The notes under the pieces: model-generated
Seen by the model: the letters and a program-made list of their open reading frames with translations, nothing else
Databases searched by the model: none
Told to the model about the DNA's origin: nothing
Program-made: the position numbers and the translations under genes
In this document: positions 27,818 through 35,689 of the stretch, piece by piece
How positions within the stretch are numbered: the stretch's first letter is position 1
Layout: the number at the start of each line of letters is the position of its first letter
NCBI RefSeq assembly: GCF_027497175.1
Contig: NZ_CP114901.1
Span: 1,860,001-1,924,000 of the forward strand
From: Verrucosispora sp. WMMD573
Lineage (GTDB): Bacteria > Actinomycetota > Actinomycetes > Mycobacteriales > Micromonosporaceae
Reading direction: 5' to 3'
Length of the DNA: 64,000 nucleotides

Positions 27818-30238
27818 TCAGGAGAAGCGGACCTTGGTGTAGATCCCCTTCTGTTCCAGCACCTTGATCTTGGTGCCGGTGGCGGGGAGCTTGACGCCGT
27901 GGTTCGGCAGCTCCGGGAACCAGTACTTCTTGGTGTCGTCGAACAGCGGCTGCGCGGCCTGCCCACGGATGTACTGCGGCTGGCTGTTCAGGTGCAGCGT
28001 GAACGAGTCCGCCTTCTTGAGACCGAACGGCGCGTCGTAGACCTGGATCCGAGCCCGCCAGGGCTGCCCGGTCAGGTTGTAGATGGGCCGCGGGTGGGCG
28101 TCGATGATCATGTTCCGGCCCTCACCCGGGTGCGCGAACGTGTCGTTGTCCGCCCACCGGGTGTTCCAGTACGAGATCAGCAGCCCCTCCTGGTACGCGT
28201 AGTGGTCCACGTAGTCCGGCTTGGTGTTCCCGTACCCGAAGAAGTACGGGCCGGTCTTGAGGTACCTGTCGTACGAGATGTACTGCCGGGTGCCCGCGAT
28301 GTAGTAGTTCGCGAAGTTCCGCGTGTACGTTGCCTCGACCACCTCGAACCCGCCGGCCAGCGTCCAGCCGTCCGCGTCGGACTCCGCACCGTCGGTGAAG
28401 ACGGTCTCGCCGTCGGCGACGAGGGCGACCGCGTCGCCGAAGAAGCCGCCCTCGGAGACACCGCCGTCGGTCTGGTAGCGCAACCGGAACGCGACGCTGT
28501 CCCCGGCCACCTGGTCCAGCGGGATCTCGATGTCGACCCACTCGTCGTCGGAACTGCCGTCCAGCGCGAACCGGCCGGGGGAGATCTCCTTCAACGGCTC
28601 GCCGTCGACCGTCCCGTTCTGCGACGTCCAGGTCTGCCCGCCGTCGACGGAGGTCTCGAAGAAGAGGTAGTCGTAGTCAGCCTCGATGCTGTAGCGGCCC
28701 TTCATCGACAGGGCCGCCGCCGACTTGCCGGTCAGGTCGAACGTGCGGGTCATGGTGCTGTTGAGGTCGTCCGCGTTGCCGGAGAAGAACTGCTTGTCGC
28801 CCTCGAACGGCGCGCCGTTGTCGAAGGTGTACTCCCGCTCGGGCAGCACCACCACGGCGGCCTGGGCCTCCTTGGTGTTGTACTCCTGCGGGCCGAGGGT
28901 CAGCGTCCGCTTCTGCCCGGCCACGATCACCTCGTAGTCGAGCCAACCGAGCTGGAGCTTGTTCCAGGCGCCGAGGTCGCCGCCGCGCTCGCCGATGCCG
29001 CCGTCGTTCTTGGCGCCGAGCCGGCTCTGGGCCATCAGCGTCCAGTGCTCGTTGTTGTTGTCGCCGCCGCTGATGACGTTGTAGTCGTCCGGCAGGCCGA
29101 GGTCGTGGGCGTACTCGTGGTAGAAGACGCTGCGACCGCCGTTCTCCGGCTGGATGGTGTAGTCGCCGATCCAGACGCCGGTGTCGCCGATCTGGGTACC
29201 GCCCGCCGGGAAGTTCGACGGCCCGGTGCGGCCCTGGTCGGAGGCGTACGCGTACCAGCGGTGGCTCCAGATGGCGTCTTCGCCCTGGATCGGGTCACCG
29301 TCGGCCATGTCGCCGCCGGCGTGCACGATCTGGAAGTGGTCGATGTAGCCGTCCGGCTCGTTGAAGTTGCCGTCCGAGTCGTGGTCGTAGCGGTCCCACT
29401 CGTCCATCGCCCGCACGTCGGCGGCGATCTCCTCGTCGGTCCGCCCGGCCGCCTTCTGGTCGGCGACCCACTGGTTGGCGGCGTCGCGCACCAGCGCCCA
29501 GACGTTGTTGCAGACGATCCCCTCGCACGGGTAGCCGCTGGAGCGGCCGTAGCGGGCCTCGTTGTACTGGACCTTGACCCAGTCGGTGACCACGCCGTCG
29601 ACGCTGTAGCGGCCGGAGGACTGGGCTTCGTAGTACTGCTTCACCGACTGGTCACCGGAACCGGTGCCGAAGTAGAGCTTCCGGTAGTGGTCGGCGTCGT
29701 AGTCCGCCTGCCAGACGGTGGAGTTGTCCACCGACCGGTCCGGCTCGGGGATCTCGTTGTGCAGCGGGCCGTCGAACCTCGTCGGGCCGGGGGTATCCGG
29801 GTCGGTGTCCTGGTCTGGGTAGCTGGGGTGCCGGTCGTTGCCGAACTCGGCGAGGATCACGAAGATCTGGTCGGTCTGTTCCCGGGACAGCTCGACGTAC
29901 TGCTTCTCGGTTGGGCCTCGGCCGCGCTTGGTGGCCTTCGCGTTGGGACCGGCCTCACCGCCACGGGCGGCCCGCTCGCCGACCTTGACCACCGTGCTGC
30001 CGTTGATTCGTTCGGCCTTGGCTCGGCCCGAGAGCACCTCACTGAGGCCCTCCTGACGCAGGGCGCGGCGCTTGGCCTCAAGCGGGTTCGGTAGGTCGTG
30101 TTCGGCGTGGGCGGGCTCCGCGATGGACGGGGCGGCCGCCAGAGCCTCCGGCTGCGGCGCGGCTGCGGCGGATGAGCCGACCGTTAGTCCTGTCGCCGTC
30201 AACGAGAGCCCGAGCAGACCCACTGCGACTTTCCGCAC
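27818..30238 (-). CDS. Secreted M6-family metalloprotease (immune inhibitor A type)
   Basis: The 806-residue protein has a signal peptide (basic start, hydrophobic run VAVGLLGLSLTATGL, then Ala-rich), a propeptide-like region, and the zinc motif HEYAH at residues 374-378 inside FYHEYAHDLGLPDDYN. It belongs to the M6 peptidases (InhA, PrtV). C-terminal beta-rich domains (about 430-800) resemble the MAM-like modules of InhA. GTG 30238 is chosen because GGAGGT lies five bases upstream and it gives a clean signal peptide. It is probably a monocistronic gene encoding an extracellular protease. Confidence 0.9.
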   Translation of the reverse strand: MRKVAVGLLGLSLTATGLTVGSSAAAAPQPEALAAAPSIAEPAHAEHDLPNPLEAKRRALRQEGLSEVLSGRAKAERINGSTVVKVGERAARGGEAGPNAKATKRGRGPTEKQYVELSREQTDQIFVILAEFGNDRHPSYPDQDTDPDTPGPTRFDGPLHNEIPEPDRSVDNSTVWQADYDADHYRKLYFGTGSGDQSVKQYYEAQSSGRYSVDGVVTDWVKVQYNEARYGRSSGYPCEGIVCNNVWALVRDAANQWVADQKAAGRTDEEIAADVRAMDEWDRYDHDSDGNFNEPDGYIDHFQIVHAGGDMADGDPIQGEDAIWSHRWYAYASDQGRTGPSNFPAGGTQIGDTGVWIGDYTIQPENGGRSVFYHEYAHDLGLPDDYNVISGGDNNNEHWTLMAQSRLGAKNDGGIGERGGDLGAWNKLQLGWLDYEVIVAGQKRTLTLGPQEYNTKEAQAAVVVLPEREYTFDNGAPFEGDKQFFSGNADDLNSTMTRTFDLTGKSAAALSMKGRYSIEADYDYLFFETSVDGGQTWTSQNGTVDGEPLKEISPGRFALDGSSDDEWVDIEIPLDQVAGDSVAFRLRYQTDGGVSEGGFFGDAVALVADGETVFTDGAESDADGWTLAGGFEVVEATYTRNFANYYIAGTRQYISYDRYLKTGPYFFGYGNTKPDYVDHYAYQEGLLISYWNTRWADNDTFAHPGEGRNMIIDAHPRPIYNLTGQPWRARIQVYDAPFGLKKADSFTLHLNSQPQYIRGQAAQPLFDDTKKYWFPELPNHGVKLPATGTKIKVLEQKGIYTKVRFS

Positions 30239-30435
30239 GTGGTACCTCCGGATTGAGGGAACCGGCCCGTCGGGGGTTGCGGACCGGTGAAAGTGGCCCC
30301 CGTGAATGGGGCCAGTGGTGAACCTAGGCACTACTGGGGCTGGTGAGAAGAGTTACGGCCGAATTTGTTGCACCTTTTTGTTGGCAGGCGTTTTCACTGT
30401 CACATTCGAGTACGGGTTGACGTGCGCAAACATGA

Positions 30436-30473
30436 CGAAGGGTGGCGGCCCGATCCCGGACCGCCACCCTTCG
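30436..30473 (-). terminator. Terminator of acs
   Basis: A perfect 13-bp inverted repeat (CGAAGGGTGGCGG, 30436-30448, with 30461-30473) with a 12-base loop begins 17 bp beyond the acs stop. The remaining 30239-30435 holds the promoter of the M6 protease gene, and I see no further gene there. Confidence 0.75.
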
Positions 30474-30489
30474 GGTCGTACGCCTGTCG

Positions 30490-32484
30490 TCAGTCCTCGT
30501 CGGACTTGCCGCCGCTCATGCCGGAGGCGATCAGGTCCATCACGGACGAATCCTGCAACGTGGTCACGTCGCCCAGCGAACGGTTCTCCGCCACGTCCCG
30601 CAGCAACCTCCGCATGATCTTGCCGGACCGGGTCTTCGGCAGCTCCGGCACCAGCATGATCTGGCGGGGCTTGGCGATCGGGCCGAGCGTCTTCGCCACG
30701 TGGTTGCGCAGCTCGGCGATGAGCTGCTCACCGGCCTCGCCGGAAATCTCGGTGCTGCCCCGAGGAATGGCGAATGCGACGATCGCCTGCCCGGTGGTCG
30801 GATCGGTCGCGCCGACCACCGCTGCCTCCGCCACCGACGGGTGCGACACCAGCGCCGACTCCACCTCGGTGGTGGAGATGTTGTGCCCCGACACCAGCAT
30901 CACGTCGTCGACCCGGCCGAGCAGCCAGACGTGCCCGTCGTCGTCCTTCTTCGCGCCGTCCCCGGCGAAGTAGATCCACGGGTCGTTGGCGTCGCCACTG
31001 GCACCCGCGCCGAACCGAGACCAGTACGTCTCGATGAACCGGTTGTCGTCGCCCCAGATGGTGCGCAGCATCGACGGCCACGGCTCGCGCAGCACGAGGT
31101 AACCGCCGCCGCCGTTGGGCACCGACTGGCCCTGGTCGTCCACCACGTCCGCGACGACGCCCGGCAGGGCGGTCATCGCCGAACCCGGCTTGGCTGCCGT
31201 CACGCCCGGCAGCGGCGAGATCATCATGCTGCCGGTCTCGGTCTGCCACCAGGTGTCCACGATGGGCAGCTCACCCCGCCCGACGTGCTGCCTGTACCAC
31301 ATCCAGGCCTCGGGGTTGATCGGCTCGCCGACGCTACCGAGTAGCCGCAACGAGGAGAGGTCGTGCTCGGCCGGGATCTCCTCACCCCACTTCATCATCG
31401 TGCGGATCAACGTCGGCGCGGTGTAGAGGATGGTCACCCGGTACCGGTCGACGATCTCCCAGAAACGGCCCTTGTGCGGAGTGTCCGGGGTGCCCTCGTA
31501 CATCACCTGGGTCACGCCGTTGGAGAGCGGGCCGTAGACGATGTAGGAGTGGCCGGTCACCCAGCCGATGTCCGCCGTGCACCAGTAGACGTCGGAGTCC
31601 GGCTTCAGGTCGAAGACCGCGTACGAGGTGTACGCCGCCTGGGTCAGGTAACCGCCGGTGGTGTGCAGGATGCCCTTCGGGCGGGCGGTGGTGCCGCTGG
31701 TGTAGAGGATGAACAGCGGGTGTTCGGAGTCGAACGACTCCGCGGTGTGCTCGGCCGACGCCTGCTCCACCGTCTCGTGCCACCAGTGGTCCCGCTCGGA
31801 CCAGCCGACCTCCTCGCCGGTACGCCGGACCACCAGGACGTGCTCGACCGACGGGCAGTTCGCCACCGCCTCGTCGACGGTCGGCTTGAGCGCGGACGGC
31901 TTGCCGCGCCGGTACCCGCCGTCGGCGGTGATCACCACCTTCGCCGAGGCGTCCTGGATCCGGTTGGTCAGCGCGTCGGCGGAGAAGCCGCCGAAGACCA
32001 CGCTGTGCGTGGCGCCGATCCGGGCACAGGCCAGCATCGCGACCGCGGCCTCCGGGATCATCGGCAGGTAGATCGCCACCCGGTCACCGGCCGTCACCCC
32101 GAGGTCGGTGAGCGCGTTCGCCGCCTGGCAGGTCATCCGGTGCAGGTCGGCGTAGGTGATGGTGCGGCTGTCACCGGGCTCGCCCTCCCAGTGGATCGCC
32201 ACCCGGTCGCCCCGGCCGGCCTCCACGTGCCGGTCGAGACAGTTGTAGGCCACGTTCAGCTGCCCGCCGACGAACCACTTCGCGAACGGCGGCCGGGACC
32301 AGTCCAGCACCTGGTCCCACTGCTTGGTCCAGGCCAGCCGGGCGGCCTGACGCTCCCAGAAGGCGAGCCGGTCGGCCTCCGCCTCGGCGTACGCGTCCGC
32401 GGTGACGTTGGCGTCAGCGGCGAGTTCGGCCGGCGGCGGGAACTGGCGCGTCTCGTTCAGCAGATTGGCCAATGCCTCGCTCAT
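30490..32484 (-). CDS. acs: Acetyl-CoA synthetase
   Basis: This AMP-forming enzyme activates acetate to acetyl-CoA. The 664-residue product has the adenylate-forming P-loop [11 protein letters not shown] near residue 265 and the C-terminal [11 protein letters not shown] with K622, the catalytic lysine that is inactivated by acetylation in known homologues. The family length matches. ATG 32484 gives the usual start MSEALANLL; the upstream in-frame ATG 32535 lies inside an inserted repeat and is out of register with homologues as I recall them. The ATG overlaps the stop of a mini-ORF made by that repeat. Confidence 0.95.
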   Translation of the reverse strand: MSEALANLLNETRQFPPPAELAADANVTADAYAEAEADRLAFWERQAARLAWTKQWDQVLDWSRPPFAKWFVGGQLNVAYNCLDRHVEAGRGDRVAIHWEGEPGDSRTITYADLHRMTCQAANALTDLGVTAGDRVAIYLPMIPEAAVAMLACARIGATHSVVFGGFSADALTNRIQDASAKVVITADGGYRRGKPSALKPTVDEAVANCPSVEHVLVVRRTGEEVGWSERDHWWHETVEQASAEHTAESFDSEHPLFILYTSGTTARPKGILHTTGGYLTQAAYTSYAVFDLKPDSDVYWCTADIGWVTGHSYIVYGPLSNGVTQVMYEGTPDTPHKGRFWEIVDRYRVTILYTAPTLIRTMMKWGEEIPAEHDLSSLRLLGSVGEPINPEAWMWYRQHVGRGELPIVDTWWQTETGSMMISPLPGVTAAKPGSAMTALPGVVADVVDDQGQSVPNGGGGYLVLREPWPSMLRTIWGDDNRFIETYWSRFGAGASGDANDPWIYFAGDGAKKDDDGHVWLLGRVDDVMLVSGHNISTTEVESALVSHPSVAEAAVVGATDPTTGQAIVAFAIPRGSTEISGEAGEQLIAELRNHVAKTLGPIAKPRQIMLVPELPKTRSGKIMRRLLRDVAENRSLGDVTTLQDSSVMDLIASGMSGGKSDED

Positions 32485-32564
32485 GCCGGCACTCCGCTTC
32501 GCTTCGTGCCGCCCTGAGGCACCAGCGCGCTGCATTTATGATTCGCTCGCTGCCGCTCGCTCAT
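32481..32564 (-). repeat. 80-bp inserted element forming a 27-codon ORF at the acs start
   Basis: The sequence ATGAGCGAG occurs at the acs start (32484-32476) and again exactly 80 bases upstream (32564-32556), flanking a single inserted unit. GAGGAG stands seven bases before the upstream copy, so that was probably the original acs start. The insert reads as a 27-codon ORF beginning [10 protein letters not shown] whose TGA overlaps the acs ATG. I recall the AGCGAGCGAATCAT core as a common dispersed segment in Micromonospora genomes. Confidence 0.7.
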
Positions 32565-32790
32565 GCGGTGACTCCTCGTTGCTCGGGTGACCTGGGTCTC
32601 TCCCGGGCAGGTTAGTCGCGGCGGCCGAGCGAGGCGACCGATCCCCGACGCGCCCGTCGCTCAACGGCCCCTCCCACGCGCCGAGGTGCAGCGCGGACCT
32701 GCCACTACCCGGTGCGTCTCATCGGCCGGGCAGCGTGACGTGCCCGTCCGGCTGGGCCGCTCACCGGGTCGGCAGCTGGGCCCGTCGGGT

Positions 32791-32838
32791 TGCGGCATGT
32801 CGGGCCTTCCCGTCGGCGTGAAAGCCCGACATGCCGCA
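32791..32838. repeat. 15-bp inverted repeat in the acs/Fic-like spacer
   Basis: TGCGGCATGTCGGGC (32791-32805) pairs perfectly with 32824-32838 around an 18-base loop. The spacer from 32565 to 33056 is about 490 bases. It contains the acs promoter region, this hairpin, the 11-bp tandem repeat at 32862-32894 and otherwise only GC-rich sequence without a convincing gene. The palindrome may be a dispersed REP-like element. Confidence 0.6.
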
Positions 32839-32861
32839 CGGCGCGACCGCGGGCCTCCCGT

Positions 32862-32894
32862 CGCAGCCCTTTCGCAGCCCTTTCGCAGCCCTGT
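32862..32894. repeat. Three tandem 11-bp repeats
   Basis: CGCAGCCCTTT occurs at 32862 and 32873, with a third copy at 32884 that differs at one base. The array lies in the non-coding spacer between acs and the Fic-like gene. Confidence 0.8.
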
Positions 32895-33056
32895 CGGGGG
32901 GTCGCCGGGGTCCTTGCCGGGGTCGTCTCTGGCTGGGCGGGGTGGTTCCTGCCGGGCCGGGTGGGTGGTCCTGCCCGCCGGGCCGGGCGGGTGGCGGGGA
33001 TCGCGTTGCCGGTGACTCGCGCCCGGGGCAACAGGCATCGTCGCTAACGTGTCGGG

Positions 33057-33800
33057 GTGACCGCCGATCCGCTCGCGCCGCTGCTCGACCTCGCCGACAT
33101 CGCCGCCGCCGTGGAGCGTGCCCGTGACCGGTTCGACCGGGCACTGGGCCACCGGGCGCTGCGCCGCCACGGCGGCCAGGTAGCCGCCGAGGTCAGCCTG
33201 CGCTCCGCGGTGGCCAGCGCCGGGCTGGAGGGCCACCACCACGAGCGGGAGGCGGTACGCGCCGGCACGGTCACCGAACCGGTGCTCCAGGGTGCGCTGC
33301 GGGTGGCCGGAGCCCTGCCCGGGCTCAGTGAACTCTGGCCGAAGGCCCCCCGGCAGGCGCTGGCGAAGCTGCACGTGCTCGCCGCCCGCGAGCTGGTCAC
33401 CGAGGCCGAGTTGGGCCGCCCGGTCGACGACCCGGTGGTCGCCGCCCGGCTCGACGCCCTCGCCACGCTGGTGGCCGGCGGCACCCGGGTCACCCCGCTG
33501 GTGCTGGCCGCCGTCGTGCACGGCGAGCTGATCAACCTGCGGCCGTTCGCCGGCCCGTCGGGCGTGGTGGCCCGGGGCGCGGCCCGTCTCGTGCTGCTCT
33601 CCACCGGATTCGACCCACGCGGCCTGCTCGCCGTCGATGTCGGGCACCGGAAACGCGAGCCGGAGTACGTGGGCGCGGCCGGTGCCTTCGCCACCGGCAC
33701 CCCCGACGGCCTACGATCCTGGCTCCGCCACTACATGTCCGCCGTCGAGGTGGGCGCCGACCAGCTCACCGCGATCGGCGACGAGATCCTCGCCGCCTGA
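33057..33800 (+). CDS. Fic-fold protein with degenerate active site
   Basis: The 247-residue protein aligns by pattern with Fic domains, but the catalytic motif HxFx(D/E)GNGRxxR reads RPFAGPSGVVAR at residues 162-173. The catalytic histidine is arginine and the GNGR anion hole is lost. The N-terminal inhibitory-helix motif (S/T)xxxE(G/N) is still present as SAGLEG at residues 54-59. AMPylation activity is therefore unlikely. I recall similar degenerate proteins beside acs and the HAD gene in other actinomycetes, sometimes labelled oxidoreductase. GTG 33057 has only a weak ribosome-binding site. Confidence 0.7.
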   Translation: MTADPLAPLLDLADIAAAVERARDRFDRALGHRALRRHGGQVAAEVSLRSAVASAGLEGHHHEREAVRAGTVTEPVLQGALRVAGALPGLSELWPKAPRQALAKLHVLAARELVTEAELGRPVDDPVVAARLDALATLVAGGTRVTPLVLAAVVHGELINLRPFAGPSGVVARGAARLVLLSTGFDPRGLLAVDVGHRKREPEYVGAAGAFATGTPDGLRSWLRHYMSAVEVGADQLTAIGDEILAA

Positions 33801-33810
33801 CCGCATACGG

Positions 33811-33846
33811 CTGCTCGTGCGCCTGCGCCTGCTCGTGCGGCTGCGC
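33811..33846. repeat. Two tandem 18-bp repeats
   Basis: CTGCTCGTGCGCCTGCGC (33811-33828) is followed directly by a copy with one mismatch (33829-33846). The pair lies in the spacer between the convergent Fic-like and HAD genes; no stem of terminator quality was found there. Confidence 0.8.
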
Positions 33847-33906
33847 CCTGCGGCAAGGTCAGACGGGGCGCGGCCGGCCCGGGTATGGCTACGGTGTTCG
33901 GCCGGG

Positions 33907-34713
33907 TCAGGCCGGCGAGGTGGCGGCACGGGTGCGGCGGTGCCGGCCGTACCAGGCGATGCCGATGGCCACTCCGACGCCCACGCCGAGCGCCGCCGCG
34001 GCGACCGGGACGGCGGGCCGCTCGCGCAGTCGCCGGCCCAGCGGCACCGGGTGCCGGAATTCAAGCACCGGCCAGCCGTTCTCCACCGCCAGGCGGCGTA
34101 GCTGCCGGTCCGGGTTGACCACCGACGGATGACCCACGCACTCCAGCAACGGGCGATCGCTGTACGAGTCGGAGTAGGCGTACGAGTCGGCCAGGTCGTA
34201 GTCGCGGGCGGTGGCGAGTTCGCTTACCGCCTCGACCTTGCTGGGACCGGCGGCGTAGAACTCGACCTCACCGCTGTACCGACCGTCGACCACGCCCATC
34301 CGGGTGGCGATCACGTCGGTCACCCCGAGCAACGCGCCGATGGGACGCACCATCTCCTCGCCCGAGGCGGACACCAGCACCACGTCCCGACCGGCGGCCT
34401 GATGCTCCTCGATCAGCGCGGCGGCCTCCGCGTACACATAAGGGTTGATCAGCTCGTGCAGCGTCTCCGCGACGATCTGGCGGACCTGCTCCACCGGCCA
34501 CCCCTTGCAGAGCGTGGCGAGATAGTCGCGGGTCCGGGCCATGGTCTGCTCGTCGGTGCCGCCCAGCCGGAACATCAGCTGCGCGTACGCCGACTTGACC
34601 ACATCACGCCGAGTGATCAGGCCGTCCCGGTAGAACGGCCTGCCGAACGCCAAGGCGCTCGACTTGGCGATGACGGTCTTGTCCAGATCGAAGAAAGCGG
34701 CACTTCGGCCCAC
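33907..34713 (-). CDS. HAD-IB (SerB-like) phosphatase with C-terminal membrane helix
   Basis: The 268-residue protein is an HAD-superfamily IB hydrolase: the nucleophile motif DLDKT (D9, D11) at the N-terminus, VLVSASGEEM as motif II, and the later SYAYSDSYSDRPLLE region as the acidic metal site. A transmembrane helix near residues 235-255 follows the catalytic part, so it is tail-anchored with the enzyme domain probably cytoplasmic. Its substrate is unknown. The same gene (Rv3661 in M. tuberculosis) lies beside the 6C RNA and ssd in other actinobacteria. Confidence 0.85.
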   Translation of the reverse strand: MGRSAAFFDLDKTVIAKSSALAFGRPFYRDGLITRRDVVKSAYAQLMFRLGGTDEQTMARTRDYLATLCKGWPVEQVRQIVAETLHELINPYVYAEAAALIEEHQAAGRDVVLVSASGEEMVRPIGALLGVTDVIATRMGVVDGRYSGEVEFYAAGPSKVEAVSELATARDYDLADSYAYSDSYSDRPLLECVGHPSVVNPDRQLRRLAVENGWPVLEFRHPVPLGRRLRERPAVPVAAAALGVGVGVAIGIAWYGRHRRTRAATSPA

Positions 34714-34809
34714 GGCGCGAAAGTCTAGCCCGATGCACTATGGTCGGCGGGTGCCCGGGGGCTGAAGAGCACTCGGACCTGCGGGCCGACCCCCGCCCGC
34801 CTGCGAACA

Positions 34810-34823
34810 GTGATTGCGGTCAC
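34810..34823. promoter_or_regulatory. CRP-like palindromic site
   Basis: GTGATTGCGGTCAC matches the cAMP-receptor-protein pattern GTGA-N6-TCAC on both arms and is symmetric. It lies 97 bases upstream of the HAD gene and just over 100 bases upstream of the 6C RNA. Actinobacterial Crp proteins bind this pattern; binding here is inferred. Confidence 0.45.
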
Positions 34824-34934
34824 ACGCTGCGAACAGGATTTCGCGGGGAGTGGAGGCTACACCACTCGACGTACACAGGTCCGCTCAGGCAGACTTGTGT
34901 AGAGCACGAGCATTCATATCTCGTACACCGGCAG

Positions 34935-35040
34935 ACCCTCGGCGGTTGCACCCCCCGTGACCGCTGAGCGGGTTCGGCTCGACCCCCCCGGAGCCGAACC
35001 TCAGACGACCCCCGTCTCCCCCCGACGGGGGTCGTCCCTT
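34935..35040 (+). ncRNA. 6C RNA (B11 / scr3559-type small RNA)
   Basis: Two perfect hairpins carry runs of C in their loops: GGTTCGGCTC (34971-34980) with 34991-35000 around a loop of seven C, and ACGACCCCCGTC (35005-35016) with 35024-35035 around a loop of six C, the latter followed by CCCTTT as terminator. These are the defining features of the actinobacterial 6C RNA. The position between the HAD gene and ssd matches M. tuberculosis B11 and Streptomyces scr3559. A further C6 loop (34942-34964, stem GCGGT/ACCGC) precedes them. The 5' end is estimated; TATCTC at 34917 is a possible -10. The rest of 34714-35170 shows no gene. Confidence 0.85.
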
Positions 35041-35170
35041 TGCGCCCTGAGTGCGTCGGCACCTGGGCTGCCGAGGTCCGATGTCCAAGGCACGGCCGTT
35101 GCGTCCGTCGATGCTGCTTGCTACCAGGTCGCTTCGCTCCGGGGCGTCGGTCCGGCCGGCCGATCGTGCG

Positions 35171-35689
35171 TCAGAGGATCGCGAGCTGTCGGGCTGGGTC
35201 GGCGCGGAAGGCGGGTCGAGCCGGGGTGGGGGTCAGCACGAACTCGTACGTAGCGTCGTCGGTTCCCGCAGCTTGCGGATGTGCTCGGACTTCGGTTTCG
35301 TACCAACCGGCTGGCACTGTCACGCGGCGGTGTTTCGGGTGGTCGGGCCGCCAGTGACGGAGGTAGCCGATGCCGCAGAGCAGCAACGAGCCGGTCTCCG
35401 TCCCCAGGACCCAACCCGTTGAGGAGAGGGTAGCGGCGGGCCATGGTGGATGATCCGCCGCGTGACGCACCAGCACGGTGTAGTACCCCGTAGCCAAACC
35501 TGTCAGCGGTAGCGCTATCCCCTGCCGGGCGACAGTGCCACCGGCCTCGGTGGTAGCGAACAGCTCCAGCAGGTCGCGACCCGTGCCGTCCGCACCGAGG
35601 TGCCGGTCCAGGCGCGCGGGGTCGAGCAGCACGAACCCGTGAGCCTCGGGGAAACAGCCGGTCAGTTGTACGGCCGGAAAGACGGTCAC
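35171..35689 (-). CDS. Unknown protein coupled to the VHL-domain gene
   Basis: GTG 35689 overlaps the stop of the VHL beta-domain gene (GTGA). The 172-residue product is soluble, with no signal peptide or membrane helix, and rich in beta-like stretches (TGYYTVLVRHA, GSLLLCGIGYLRHW, VPAGWYETEVRAH). I do not recognise the family. The longer open frame to 36274 is out of phase with the VHL gene and is a shadow. Tight coupling to a membrane-anchored binding protein suggests a shared function. Confidence 0.65.
   Translation of the reverse strand: MTVFPAVQLTGCFPEAHGFVLLDPARLDRHLGADGTGRDLLELFATTEAGGTVARQGIALPLTGLATGYYTVLVRHAADHPPWPAATLSSTGWVLGTETGSLLLCGIGYLRHWRPDHPKHRRVTVPAGWYETEVRAHPQAAGTDDATYEFVLTPTPARPAFRADPARQLAIL

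Noticed and set aside
32484..32535. Longer acs product starting at 32535
   Set aside because: The extra 17 residues are encoded within the inserted repeat, in a different frame from its mini-ORF, and they are not part of acetyl-CoA synthetase.
32862..32894. Short regular repeats as a CRISPR array
   Set aside because: The repeats are 11 bp and directly adjacent with no spacers, and there are no cas genes in the window.
34714..35170. Small protein genes in the 6C RNA region (for example 34740-34967)
   Set aside because: No ribosome-binding sites and no family resemblance; the conserved signal there is RNA structure.
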